The notes: generated from the sequence alone by a model not told the origin. A DNA stretch of 64,000 nucleotides from Streptomyces cavernae (GCF_004023625.1 NZ_RPDJ01000008.1:124001-188000); one strand, 5' to 3'. Shown: positions 15,985 to 24,987, numbered from the stretch's first letter. Program-made: numbers and translations.

Positions 15985-17322
15985 ATGGGCCGGCAGGAGA
16001 AGGTGACGACCAGCCTCGCGGACGGCGTGACCAGGGAAATCAGCGCCTCACTCGCCTCCGTCGACGCGGAGCTGGAGCGCTGCTACCCCGGCGACCCCGG
16101 CACCCGCCAGCCGGTGCACACCGTGTACGTACCCGGCGACGCCTTCGCCGCGAACACCCTCCAGTCCTGGGGTGATCAAGCTCTCACCGCACTCGACCGG
16201 CACGCCCCGGACGCCGCCGCGTTCGCCGCCGTACTCGGACTCGCCGACGGCCTCGCCGAACCGGTCCACGACCGGGTGCGCGCCAAGCTCGAGCGCGAAC
16301 CGGTCGAGGATCTGCGGGTCGACTTCGAGGACGGCTACGGAGTGCGCCCCGACGCCGAGGAGGACCAGACCGCCGCGCGAGCGGCCAGGCTGATCGCGGA
16401 GGCGTACGCCGCCGGCACCGCGGCCCCGTACATGGGCATCCGGATGAAGTGCATGGAGGCGCCCGTACGCGACCGGGGCATCCGCACCCTCGACATCTTC
16501 CTCACCGGTCTGATGGCGGCCGGCGGACTGCCCGACGGGCTCGTCCTCACCCTGCCCAAGGTGACCTATCCGCAGCAGGTCACCGCACTGGTGCGGCTGC
16601 TGGAGGAGTTCGAGAAGGCGCACGGTCTGCCGGCCGGGCGGATCGGGTTCGAGATCCAGATCGAGACCAGCCAGGCCATCCTCGCCACCGACGGCACCGC
16701 CACCGTCGCCCGGATGATCCAGGCCGCCGAGGGCCGCGCCACCGGACTGCACTACGGCACGTTCGACTACAGCGCCTGTCTCGGCGTCTCCGCCGCCCAC
16801 CAGGCTCCCGACCACCCGGCCGCCGACCACGCCAAGGCGATCATGCAGGTCGCGGCGGCGGGCACCGGCGTACGCCTCTCCGACGGCTCCACCAACGTCC
16901 TGCCGGTCGGTCCCACCGAACAGGTTCACGCCGCCTGGCGACTTCACCACGGCCTCGTCCGGCGCGCCCTGGCCCGCGCCTATTACCAGGGCTGGGACAT
17001 GCACCCCGGCCACCTCCCGACCCGCTACGCCGCCGTGTTCGCCTTCTACCGCGAAGGCTTCGAACAGGCCGCGGCCCGCCTCGCCCGGTATGTGAGCCGG
17101 GCGGGCGGCGACGTACTGGACGAGCCCGCCACCGCCCGGGCACTCTCCGGCTATCTGCTGCGCGGCCTGGACTGCGGCGCCCTCGACGTCGCCGAGGTCG
17201 CCCGGCTGACCGGCCTGACCAGGAGGGACCTGGAGGACTTCGCGATGCCGCGCCGCCCGGCGGACCGGACGGACCGTACCGCCCCGGCGGACCGGACGGA
17301 CCGTACCGCCCCGGCCACATAG
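15985..17322 (+). CDS. HpcH/HpaI aldolase / citrate-lyase-beta-like protein (DUF6986-type)
   Basis: The 445-residue TIM-barrel protein resembles the CitE/HpcH family. Conserved pieces are DLRVDFEDGYGVRPDAEED (metal-binding acidic cluster), GIRMKCMEAPVRDRGIRTLD, VLTLPKVTYPQQV, GFEIQIETSQAIL (metal Glu) and LHYGTFDYSACLG. I recall the family name DUF6986; lyase or thioesterase action on a CoA-linked or dicarboxylic substrate is inferred. The C-terminal about 20 residues consist of an exact 9-residue duplication (PADRTDRTA twice), absent from the enzyme fold. The gene is divergent from the secreted phosphatase gene and convergent with lacI-type 17521-18558. Confidence 0.82.
   Translation: MGRQEKVTTSLADGVTREISASLASVDAELERCYPGDPGTRQPVHTVYVPGDAFAANTLQSWGDQALTALDRHAPDAAAFAAVLGLADGLAEPVHDRVRAKLEREPVEDLRVDFEDGYGVRPDAEEDQTAARAARLIAEAYAAGTAAPYMGIRMKCMEAPVRDRGIRTLDIFLTGLMAAGGLPDGLVLTLPKVTYPQQVTALVRLLEEFEKAHGLPAGRIGFEIQIETSQAILATDGTATVARMIQAAEGRATGLHYGTFDYSACLGVSAAHQAPDHPAADHAKAIMQVAAAGTGVRLSDGSTNVLPVGPTEQVHAAWRLHHGLVRRALARAYYQGWDMHPGHLPTRYAAVFAFYREGFEQAAARLARYVSRAGGDVLDEPATARALSGYLLRGLDCGALDVAEVARLTGLTRRDLEDFAMPRRPADRTDRTAPADRTDRTAPAT
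17257..17310 (+). repeat. 27-bp perfect tandem duplication within the CitE-like gene
   Basis: Two identical 27-bp units, each encoding PADRTDRTA, lie just before the stop codon. Because the period is a multiple of three, copy-number change would only lengthen or shorten the tail. Confidence 0.85.
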
Positions 17323-17520
17323 CGGCTCCGTAGCGGCTTGCCGGCCGCGTTCGGACCTGCTGTAACTCCAGGACCTGCTGGGGTCGCAGGACCGGCTGGG
17401 CCCGCGGGACCTTCTTCACCTGCGGACCCTCCGGCGCGGAGTGCCCGTGCCAGCCATCGGTGACTTGGCTGAAATTGATCTATGTGCCGGACGTGAAGAG
17501 TGCTAACACGGCGGCAATGC

Positions 17521-18558
17521 TCAGTCCGCAGGCGGGAGTTCGCCCGAACCCCGGGTGATCAGCCGGGTGGGCAGTTCGATCCGCTCCGGGGTGTGCGGGG
17601 CGCCGTCCAGCTGACGGAACAGTCGCTCGGCGGCCGTACGGCCGAGCTGTGCCGCGTCCTGGGCGACCACCGTGACGCCGGGCTGGAGGAGGTCGGCGAG
17701 CTCGAAGTCGTCGAATCCGACGAGGGCGACCGGGCGGTGGTGTTCGGCGAGGACCCGGACCACGGTGACCGTCACCCGGTTGTTGCCCGCGAAGACCGCC
17801 GTGACCGGGGCGGGACCGGAGAGCATCGCCTCCGCGGCGAGCCGCACCCGCTCGGGGTCGGTGACGCCGAGTGACATCCAGGAGTCCTCCACCGGGATGC
17901 CCGCGTCCGCCATGGCGGTCCGGTAGCCGCGCAGCCTCTCGGCCGCGGTGTGGATGCGGGGCATGTCGCCGATGAAGCCGATCCGGCGGTGGCCGTGGGC
18001 GATGAGGTGGGCGACGCCGTCGCGGGCGCCGCCGAAGCTGTCCGACAGCACGACGTCGGCGTCGATCCTTCCGGCCGGGCGGTCCACGAAAACCGTGGCG
18101 ACGCCCGCCTTTATCTCGGGTTCCAGATAGCGGTGGTCGTCCCCGGCCGGGATGACCACCAGCCCGTCCACCCGACGCGCGCACAGGGCCAGCACCAGCT
18201 CCTGCTCGCGGTCCGGGTCCTCGGCGCTGGAACCGTTGATCAGCAGCGCGCCATGCGCGCGGGCGATCTCCTCGACCGCACGGCTGAGCGGGCCGTAGAA
18301 CGGGTCGGCGAGGTCCTCCAGGACGAGTCCGATACTGGCCGTGCGGCCCTTGCGCAGCACGCGGGCGCTGTCGTTGCGGCGGAAGCCCAGCGCCTCGATC
18401 GCCTCCTGCACCCGGCGTTCGGTGTCCGGGGTGACCCCCGGCTCGCCGTTGACTACGCGGGAGACCGTCTTGAGTCCGACACCCGCACGCGCGGCGACGT
18501 CCTTCATGGTCGGACGATTGCCGTAGCGCTTCTCGGTTCGGCGTGCGGTCTCGGCCAC
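17521..18558 (-). CDS. LacI-family transcriptional regulator
   Basis: The 345-residue repressor has an N-terminal LacI helix-turn-helix, TMKDVAARAGVGLKTVSRVV, followed by the hinge helix SARVLRKGRT and a periplasmic-binding-like sugar domain beginning ASIGLVLEDLADPFYGPL. Ligand-pocket segments include VDRPAGRIDADVV and VALVGFDDFELADLL. GTG 18558 is chosen (AGGA ribosome site), giving a 17-residue basic lead before the helix-turn-helix. It is divergent from a ROK kinase gene, and a LacI-type palindrome lies between them, so it very probably represses that gene and itself in response to a sugar. Confidence 0.9.
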   Translation of the reverse strand: MAETARRTEKRYGNRPTMKDVAARAGVGLKTVSRVVNGEPGVTPDTERRVQEAIEALGFRRNDSARVLRKGRTASIGLVLEDLADPFYGPLSRAVEEIARAHGALLINGSSAEDPDREQELVLALCARRVDGLVVIPAGDDHRYLEPEIKAGVATVFVDRPAGRIDADVVLSDSFGGARDGVAHLIAHGHRRIGFIGDMPRIHTAAERLRGYRTAMADAGIPVEDSWMSLGVTDPERVRLAAEAMLSGPAPVTAVFAGNNRVTVTVVRVLAEHHRPVALVGFDDFELADLLQPGVTVVAQDAAQLGRTAAERLFRQLDGAPHTPERIELPTRLITRGSGELPPAD

Positions 18559-18661
18559 GATTTCCTGCCCCGTCCTGTCCTGTCGGCTGCCCTGTCGGCC
18601 GCGCGGTGTTTGGTCGGTCCTGAAGTGGTGTATTTCGAAGTGGCGTCGAGCATAGAGCCTG

Positions 18662-18673
18662 GACAACGTTGTC
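18662..18673. promoter_or_regulatory. LacI-type operator palindrome
   Basis: GACAACGTTGTC is a perfect 12-bp palindrome with the central CG typical of LacI-family operators. It lies in the 312-bp space between the divergent LacI-family and ROK genes, about 104 bp upstream of the repressor start and 198 bp before the kinase start. The rest of that space shows no gene. Confidence 0.7.
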
Positions 18674-18870
18674 AGATGCAGGAGAAACTGTCCACGCAAT
18701 CTCCGGCCCGGTACTCGCGGACGTGTGGCGCTGCCCGTTCGGGCGTTCCGACGGCCCGTACGAGCAGGTGGTGCCGCCCGTATGGGAGGGTGGCTGCCGC
18801 CCGCTGCCGCGGCCGGGGATCCGGGGGGCCGCCCTCTCGGAAAGACACGTACCGGGAGAAACTGACACAG

Positions 18871-19830
18871 ATGCACACCGACCTCGTGGCCGCGCTCGAC
18901 ATCGGCGGCACCAAGATCGCCGGAGCGCTGGTGGACGGCGATGGCCGGATCCTGCTGCGCGCCCAACGGGCGACACCCGCGCAGGAGGACGGCGACACCG
19001 TGATGCGGGCCGTGGAGGAGGTGCTCGGTGAGCTGACCGTGTCGCCGCTGTGGGGCCGGGCCGGCGCCGTGGGAATCGGCAGCGCGGGTCCGGTGGACGC
19101 CTCGTCGGGCACCGTCAGCCCGGTCAACGTGCCCGGCTGGCGGGACTTCCCGCTCGTCGAGGGGGTCAGGGCGGCGACCGGAGGGCTGCCGGTGGAGCTG
19201 ATCGGCGACGGGGTGGCCATCACCGCCGCCGAACACTGGCAGGGGGCCGCGCGGGGGCACGACAACGCGCTGTGCATGGTGGTGTCGACCGGGGTCGGTG
19301 GTGGGCTGGTCCTCGGCGGTCGGCTGCACGCCGGGCCCACCGGGAACGCCGGCCACATCGGCCACATCTGCGTGGAACTCGACGGCGACCCCTGCCCCTG
19401 CGGATCACGCGGCTGCGTCGAACGCATCGCCAGCGGGCCGAACATCGCGCGACGCGCGGTGGAACAGGGCTGGCTGCCCGGACCGGACGGCGACACGTCC
19501 GCCGCGGCGGTGGCCGCTGCGGCGCGGGACGGCGATCCGGTGGCGGTGGCGTCCTTCGCGCGCGCGGCGAAGGCCCTGGCGGCCGGGATAGCGGCGACGG
19601 CCACGCTCGTCGAGATCGACATCGCGGTGATCGGCGGGGGAGTGGCGAAGGCCGGGGACGTGCTGTTCGCTCCCCTTCGGGCGGCGCTGCGGGACTACGC
19701 GACCTTGTCGTTCGTGCGGCGGCTGAGCGTGGTGCCCGCGGTGATGGGCACGGACGCGGGGTTGGTCGGGGCCGCCGCGGCGGCGCTGGAGGGTGTGCGG
19801 GAAGCCGTACCACTGCCGGCGGAGGCATAG
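18871..19830 (+). CDS. ROK-family sugar kinase (glucokinase-like)
   Basis: The 319-residue ROK kinase phosphorylates a hexose or amino sugar with ATP. The phosphate-binding loop LDIGGTKIAGALVDGDG is at the N-terminus; the catalytic base lies near ELIGDGVAITAAEHWQGA; the second phosphate motif is VVSTGVGGGLVLGG; and the zinc-binding ROK motif is CPCGSRGCVE. A third loop IAVIGGGVAKAGDV ends the ATP site. ATG 18871 is preferred, directly before the first strand. The LacI-type repressor divergent from it suggests sugar-induced expression; the sugar is unknown. Confidence 0.9.
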   Translation: MHTDLVAALDIGGTKIAGALVDGDGRILLRAQRATPAQEDGDTVMRAVEEVLGELTVSPLWGRAGAVGIGSAGPVDASSGTVSPVNVPGWRDFPLVEGVRAATGGLPVELIGDGVAITAAEHWQGAARGHDNALCMVVSTGVGGGLVLGGRLHAGPTGNAGHIGHICVELDGDPCPCGSRGCVERIASGPNIARRAVEQGWLPGPDGDTSAAAVAAAARDGDPVAVASFARAAKALAAGIAATATLVEIDIAVIGGGVAKAGDVLFAPLRAALRDYATLSFVRRLSVVPAVMGTDAGLVGAAAAALEGVREAVPLPAEA

Positions 19831-20103
19831 GGAGCGCACGAGCGCGGCGGGTGGGGTTTCGACCGCCCGCCGCCTGTGCCCGTCGGTCTGGCGCCTGTTC
19901 CCGTCGTCGGCTCGTCGGCTGTTGCCGTCGCCGTTGGCTCGTCGCCCGTTCCCGTCGGGCTCGGGGCGCCTTGTGTGCGGGCCGGTGGCGGGGTGGCCGG
20001 CCGACCATTCGTCACACGCCATCCCAAGCACGACCATGTGTCGATGTGACCTGAGTCACCAATTTCGGCGTGACTCTTCGGGCGCCGCGCAGTTGAACGA
20101 GGC

Positions 20104-20310
20104 ATGAAGAAGCGAAGCATGCTTGCCCTTGCGTCCCTCGCCACCGGATTCGTCGTCGCGGCGGTGACCCCCTCGCACGCCGCCCATGGCGAAACCCTGC
20201 CGAAGGCGGACGCCAAGGACTCCCTCAGCGCCCTGGACCGCACCCTCGGCAGCGCCGAGAGCCTCCCCGACGTCCCCGACGCGGACGACGCCCTCGGACA
20301 GCGCGGCTGA
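20104..20310 (+). CDS. Small secreted protein
   Basis: The 68-residue product has a clear Sec signal peptide: basic MKKRSM, hydrophobic LALASLATGFVVAAV and a likely AHA-type cleavage site near residue 26. The mature part is about 42 residues, acidic and disordered (KADAKDSLSALDRTLGSAES). Streptomyces encode many such short secreted proteins of unknown function. It is monocistronic: a 13-bp-stem terminator follows 18 bp after the stop. Confidence 0.75.
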   Translation: MKKRSMLALASLATGFVVAAVTPSHAAHGETLPKADAKDSLSALDRTLGSAESLPDVPDADDALGQRG

Positions 20311-20328
20311 CCGGAGCGACCCTCTCCC

Positions 20329-20359
20329 CGGCGCCGGTGCCCCAGTGGCACCGGCGCCG
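20329..20359 (+). terminator. 13-bp perfect stem terminator
   Basis: CGGCGCCGGTGCC (20329-20341) pairs exactly with 20347-20359 around the loop CCAGT. It lies 18 bp downstream of the small secreted protein gene and separates it from the kinase-NUDIX gene. Confidence 0.8.
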
Positions 20360-20480
20360 TCGTGTCCGGGCCCGGCCCCCCGTAGGGCTCGGACGTCACA
20401 AGGCGACCTCATCAGGCGTGCGTTTCCATGGCACTGTGGAACGGGCAAGCCTCAGGGGGTCCAACAGCAGAGGGGGAACC

Positions 20481-21521
20481 GTGATCGTCTGGATCAACGG
20501 TGCGTTCGGTGCGGGGAAGACCACCACCGCACGGGAACTGATCGACCTGATCCCGAACAGCACGCTCTTCGACCCCGAGGTCATCGACGCCCAGCTGGCA
20601 CACCTGCTGCCGGCCAAGCGCCTGGCCGAGGTGGGCGACTTCCAGGACCTGCCCATCTGGCGGCGGCTGGTCGTCGACACCGCGGCCGCACTGCTCGCGG
20701 AGCTCGGTGGGGTGGTGGTGGTCCCCATGACCCTGCTGCGCCAGGAGCACCGCGACGAGATCTTCGGCGGGCTCGCCGCCCGTCGCGTCCCCGTCCGGCA
20801 CGTCCTCCTCGCCCCGGCCGAAACGATACTGCGCCAACGCATCGCCGACCGGCACATACCCGACGACCTCCCTGACGGGGAGATACGCATACGGCAGTGG
20901 TGCTACGACCAGATCGAGCCCTACCGGTCGGCGCTGGCCTCCTGGCTCACCGTCGACGCCCACCCGGTCGACACCGGCGCCCTCACCCCGTACGAGGCCG
21001 CCGAGCGCATCGCCGAGGCCGTCCGCACCGGTGAGGCGCCCGTCTGCGACATCGTGCAGACGCCCGAGCCCACCGCGGAGACCGTCGCCTCCGGAGTGCT
21101 CCTCTTCGACGAGCACGACCGCGTCCTGCTCGTCGACCCCACCTACAAGCCCGGCTGGGAGTTCCCGGGAGGCGTCGTGGAACCCGGTGAGGCCCCGGCG
21201 CGCGCCGGAATCCGCGAGGTGGCCGAGGAGACCGGACTCACCCTCGACGAGGTGCCGCGCCTCCTCGTCGTCGACTGGGAACCGCCCACCCCGCCCCGCT
21301 ACGGGGGCCTGCGCTTCCTCTACGACGGCGGCCGACTGGACGCGGCCACGGCCGGGAGTCTGCTGCTGCCGGGGCCCGAGCTCCGCGGCTGGCGCTTCGT
21401 GTCCGAGGAGGAGGCCGCATCGCTGCTGCCCCCGGTCCGCTACGAACGTCTGCGCTGGGCCCTGCGCGCCCGCGAACGTGGTGCCGCACTCTATCTGGAG
21501 GCAGGCGTTCCGATCGGCTGA
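20481..21521 (+). CDS. P-loop kinase-like / NUDIX hydrolase fusion
   Basis: This 346-residue protein joins two enzymes. The N-terminal part (about 1-195) is a P-loop domain starting VWINGAFGAGKTTTAREL (Walker A at residues 7-15), of the TmrB/chloramphenicol-phosphotransferase-like small kinase type, with a lid Arg region ILRQRIADRHIP. The C-terminal part (about 205-346) is a NUDIX domain with box GGVVEPGE followed by REVAEETGL, which hydrolyses nucleoside-diphosphate-linked compounds. Such fusions could couple nucleotide or antibiotic phosphorylation with pyrophosphate clean-up, but that is inference. GTG 20481 sits 8 bp after AGGGGG and directly before the P-loop strand. Confidence 0.85.
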   Translation: MIVWINGAFGAGKTTTARELIDLIPNSTLFDPEVIDAQLAHLLPAKRLAEVGDFQDLPIWRRLVVDTAAALLAELGGVVVVPMTLLRQEHRDEIFGGLAARRVPVRHVLLAPAETILRQRIADRHIPDDLPDGEIRIRQWCYDQIEPYRSALASWLTVDAHPVDTGALTPYEAAERIAEAVRTGEAPVCDIVQTPEPTAETVASGVLLFDEHDRVLLVDPTYKPGWEFPGGVVEPGEAPARAGIREVAEETGLTLDEVPRLLVVDWEPPTPPRYGGLRFLYDGGRLDAATAGSLLLPGPELRGWRFVSEEEAASLLPPVRYERLRWALRARERGAALYLEAGVPIG

Positions 21522-21577
21522 GGTCCCTGTTCGCGGATGTCCGCGTCCGTGGCGTCCGTGGGCGTCCGCGGCTGACC

Positions 21578-22933
21578 TCAGCCCCTCGCGTAGTTGCGCA
21601 GGAACAGGGCCTCCGCGAAGGCGAGTCGCTCCAGTTCCTGCGGTGACACGCTCTCGTTGACCGCGTGGATCTGCGCCTCGGGCTCACTCAGGCCGATCAG
21701 CAGGATCGCCGCCTGGGGGTAGAGGGAGGCGAGGGTGTTGCACAGCGGGATCGAGCCGCCCTGGCCCGCGTACTGCATCTGCTCGCCCGGGTACGCGACC
21801 GCCATCGCCTCGGCCATCGCCGTGTACGCCGGGCTGGTGGTGTCGGCGCGGAAGGCCTGGCCCTGACCGATGTGCTCGAAGCTCACCCGGGCACCCCACG
21901 GCGTGTGCGCCTCCAGATGCGCCTGGAGCAGCTTCGTCGCCTCCTGGGCGTCCGTCCCCGGCGGAACCCGCAGGCTGATCAGCGCCCGGGCGCTCGCCTG
22001 CACGGACGGGGTCGCGCCGACCACCGGCGGGCAGTCGATGCCGAGGACGGTGACGGCGGGCCGCGCCCAGATCCGGTCGGCGACCGTACCGGAGCCGATC
22101 AGCCGCACACCGTCGAGCACCTTGGCGTCCTGACGGAACCGTTCCTCGTCGTACTGCAGCCCGTCCCACGTCGTGTCGGCGGTGAGCCCGTCGACCGTCG
22201 TCGAACCGTCCTCCGCGCGCAGCGAGTCCAGTACGCGGATCAGCGCGGCGAGCGCGTCGGGTGCCGCCCCGCCGAACTGGCCGGAGTGCAGATTGCCCTC
22301 AAGGGTGTCCAGGCGGACCCGCAGCAAGGTCATACCGCGGAGCGCGGTGGTGACCGTCGGCACCCCAATCCGGAAGTTCCCCGCGTCACCGATGACGACG
22401 GCGTCCGCCGCGAGCAGTTCGGGATGCTCCTCCGCGTACCGCTCCAGACCACCCGTGCCCTGCTCCTCGGAACCCTCCACGATCACCTTGACGTTGACGG
22501 GCACCCCGCCGTTCGCCTTGAGCGCGCGCAACGCGAGCAGATGCAGCAGCACACCGCCCTTGCAGTCCGCGGCACCGCGCCCGTACCAGCGTCCGTCGCG
22601 CTCCGTCAGCAGGAACGGCGGTGTCACCCAGGCGGTTTCGTCCAGCGGCGGCTGCACGTCGTAGTGCGCGTACAGCAGGACGGTCCTGGCGCCCTCGGGC
22701 CCCGGCAGGAGCCCGTACACCGACTGCGTACCGTCCGGGGTGTCGAGCAACGCCACGTCCTCGAAGCCCTCGGCGCGCAGTGCGTCGGCCACCCAGTTCG
22801 CGGCTGACTCGCTCTCGCTCTTCGGGTACTGGTCGAAGTCCGCCACCGACTTGAAGGCCACCAGCTCGGTGAGCTCCGCCTTGGCCCGGGGCAGCAGCGA
22901 GGCGACCGTCTCGGCGACCGGATGCGACGACAT
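21578..22933 (-). CDS. M20-family dipeptidase
   Basis: The 451-residue zinc peptidase carries the M20 ligands: YAHYDVQPP (His and catalytic Asp), GRGAADCKGG (bridging Asp), VEGSEEQGTGG (catalytic Glu plus ligand Glu), VIGDAGNF (ligand Asp) and IHAVNESV (final His). Length and layout fit actinobacterial M20/M25/M40 dipeptidases, which cleave di- and tripeptides or acylated amino acids in the cytosol. ATG 22933 is the first start. It is divergent from the geranylgeranyl-reductase-like gene across about 209 bp. Confidence 0.9.
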   Translation of the reverse strand: MSSHPVAETVASLLPRAKAELTELVAFKSVADFDQYPKSESESAANWVADALRAEGFEDVALLDTPDGTQSVYGLLPGPEGARTVLLYAHYDVQPPLDETAWVTPPFLLTERDGRWYGRGAADCKGGVLLHLLALRALKANGGVPVNVKVIVEGSEEQGTGGLERYAEEHPELLAADAVVIGDAGNFRIGVPTVTTALRGMTLLRVRLDTLEGNLHSGQFGGAAPDALAALIRVLDSLRAEDGSTTVDGLTADTTWDGLQYDEERFRQDAKVLDGVRLIGSGTVADRIWARPAVTVLGIDCPPVVGATPSVQASARALISLRVPPGTDAQEATKLLQAHLEAHTPWGARVSFEHIGQGQAFRADTTSPAYTAMAEAMAVAYPGEQMQYAGQGGSIPLCNTLASLYPQAAILLIGLSEPEAQIHAVNESVSPQELERLAFAEALFLRNYARG

Positions 22934-23142
22934 GGGCAGGCACGCTCCTCGTGGGTCGGACGCCAGGTGGCCCGGCAGGGATGTCCGGTGCACCTCATGC
23001 GCCTGTGCGGTTGCGGGTGCTGTACGGACGCGGGTGATCGCACGTACGCTGCCGATCCTCCCACAACTGACCACGGCGAACGCCGCCGTAGGATGCGGGA
23101 GGAAGGTCCGGCAGGCGGCTTGATCGGGAGCAGCGAACCATC

Positions 23143-24348
23143 GTGAGCAGCGAGAACTCTTCGGGCGAGCGGGTCCAGCGGGTCTGGGACGTTGTCGTGG
23201 TCGGCGCGGGACCCGCGGGCGCCTCGGCGGCCTACGCGGCGGCGGTCGCGGGACGGAGCGTCCTGCTCGTCGAGAAGGCGGAGCTGCCCCGGTACAAGAC
23301 CTGCGGCGGAGGCATCATCGGGCCCTCGCGTGACGCGCTGCCGCCCGGTTTCGAACTGCCCCTGCGGGACCGCGTGCACGCGGTCACCTTCTCGCTGGAC
23401 GGCCGCTTCTCCCGCACCCGTCGCTCCAGGCAGATGCTGTTCGGGCTGATCAACCGGCCCGAGTTCGACCAGCAACTGGTCGAGCACGCGCAAAAGGCCG
23501 GCGCCGAGCTGCGCACGGGAGTCACGGTCTCGCGGGTCGAACAGCACGGGTCCGCCGTGCCGGACCGGCGCACGGTCGCCGTCGTACTGCAGGGCGGCGA
23601 GACGCTGCTGGCCCGGGCGGTCGTCGGCGCGGACGGCAGCGCCAGCCGCATAGGGGCACATGTCGGGGTGAAACTCGATCAGGTGGACCTCGGGCTGGAG
23701 GCGGAGATCCCGGTCCCGGAGACCGTCGCGGAGGACTGGGCGGGGCGGGTTCTCCTCGACTGGGGCCCGATGCCCGGGAGTTATGGCTGGGTGTTTCCCA
23801 AGGGGGACACCCTGACGGTCGGGGTGATCTCGGCGCGTGGCGAAGGCGCCGCGACCAAGCGGTACTTGGAGGACTTCATCGGCCGGCTCGGCCTCGCCGG
23901 CTTCGAACCGAGCATCTCGTCCGGGCACTTGACGCGCTGCCGCGCCGAGGACTCGCCGTTGTCGCGCGGGCGGGTGCTGGTGTGCGGGGACGCGGCCGGG
24001 CTGCTGGAGCCGTGGACCCGTGAGGGCATCTCGTTCGCGCTGCGCTCGGGGCGCCTCGCGGGGGAGTGGGCGGTACGGATCGCCGAGGCGCACGACGCCG
24101 TGGACACCCGTCGGCAGGCACTGAACTACGCTTTCGCGATCAAAGCGGGGCTGGGCGTCGAGATGAGCGTCGGCAAGCGGCTGCTCACGGTCTTCGAACG
24201 CCGTCCCGGCCTGTTCCACGCGGCCCTCACCGGCTTCCGGCCGGCCTGGAAGGCGTTCATGGACATCACCCGTGGCTCGACCTCGCTGGGCGAGATCGTC
24301 CGCACCCACCCCATCGCCCAGCGCGCCCTGACCGCGCTCGACCGCTGA
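23143..24348 (+). CDS. Geranylgeranyl reductase-family FAD oxidoreductase
   Basis: The 401-residue flavoprotein has a Rossmann motif VVVVGAGPAGASAAYAAA at residues 12-29, the family's active-site region PRYKTCGGGIIG, a second FAD motif VLVCGDAAGLLEPWTREGIS, and a C-terminal helical region. This family reduces isoprenoid double bonds (menaquinone side chains, archaeal-type lipids) or other polyprenyl groups. In Streptomyces a paralog often lies beside nuo genes; none is seen here, so the substrate is open. GTG 23143 is chosen. Confidence 0.85.
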   Translation: MSSENSSGERVQRVWDVVVVGAGPAGASAAYAAAVAGRSVLLVEKAELPRYKTCGGGIIGPSRDALPPGFELPLRDRVHAVTFSLDGRFSRTRRSRQMLFGLINRPEFDQQLVEHAQKAGAELRTGVTVSRVEQHGSAVPDRRTVAVVLQGGETLLARAVVGADGSASRIGAHVGVKLDQVDLGLEAEIPVPETVAEDWAGRVLLDWGPMPGSYGWVFPKGDTLTVGVISARGEGAATKRYLEDFIGRLGLAGFEPSISSGHLTRCRAEDSPLSRGRVLVCGDAAGLLEPWTREGISFALRSGRLAGEWAVRIAEAHDAVDTRRQALNYAFAIKAGLGVEMSVGKRLLTVFERRPGLFHAALTGFRPAWKAFMDITRGSTSLGEIVRTHPIAQRALTALDR

Positions 24349-24360
24349 CGGCGCGGGGGC

Positions 24361-24810
24361 TCACCGGTTGACGGTGATCCGGAAGACGGGGTGCTTGTGT
24401 GCGGCCGCGAGCAGTTCCTCGTCGGTGGAGTCGGCGTTGACGTCCCCGAAGAAGCGGCCCACTTCCCAGCCCCACTTCTTGAGGTAGGTACGCAGGATCG
24501 CCGGCTTCTCGGCGTCGGGCAGCTCGACCGCCGTGAACTCCCGTGTCCTGCGCCCCACTTGGAGCCGTCCGCCGCCCGCGGCCCGCATGTTGCGCACCCA
24601 GTCGGAGTGGCCGCGGGCCGAGACGAGGTAGGGGCCGTCCTCGTACGGGAGCGGGTTCACGGGGACCCGGCGCCACTCGCCGCTCTTACGGCCGCGGACG
24701 GAGAGTTCCGCGTGGCCGAGGATGCTGACGCCGCGGCGGGCGAGCCAACCGACGAACCGGTTCATGCCTGCCTCGAAACCGCCGGGCTTGATGTAGTGCT
24801 GCTGAGCCAT
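24361..24810 (-). CDS. Deazaflavin (F420)-dependent nitroreductase-family protein
   Basis: The 149-residue single-domain protein resembles mycobacterial Ddn-type F420H2-dependent reductases. Typical pieces are ELSVRGRKSGEWRRVPVNPL, VSARGHSDWVRNMRA (cofactor phosphate region) and FTAVELPDAEKPAILRTYL. It would use F420H2 to reduce quinones, nitro compounds or unsaturated bonds. It is divergent from a TetR gene with a dense group of repeated half-sites between them, so it is very probably that regulator's target. Confidence 0.88.
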   Translation of the reverse strand: MAQQHYIKPGGFEAGMNRFVGWLARRGVSILGHAELSVRGRKSGEWRRVPVNPLPYEDGPYLVSARGHSDWVRNMRAAGGGRLQVGRRTREFTAVELPDAEKPAILRTYLKKWGWEVGRFFGDVNADSTDEELLAAAHKHPVFRITVNR

Positions 24811-24840
24811 CGTGACCCCCTATGAGCTGACCTACATTTC

Positions 24841-24947
24841 GAGAGCACTGCTCTCGCTTGAGAGCAGTGTGCACGACATCGGTGCTCCGGAGCAAGAGCA
24901 GCGCTCTCTATTCGGTGCGCCGCTCTCTTCGCGGTGCGACGCTCTCT
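24841..24947. promoter_or_regulatory. Operator array of GAGAGC/GCTCTC half-sites
   Basis: Between the divergent reductase and TetR genes lie GAGAGC-ACT-GCTCTC (24841-24855), a further GAGAGC (24860-24865), AGAGC-AGC-GCTCT around 24895-24907, and three direct copies of CGCTCTCT at 24902, 24921 and 24940, exactly 19 bp apart and embedded in a longer repeated GGTGCG context. Such repeated palindromes are typical TetR-family binding sites, here unusually many. Confidence 0.7.
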
Positions 24948-24987
24948 TTTGTGTGCACCGCTCCGGAATCGTGGCACACTCGCTCGC

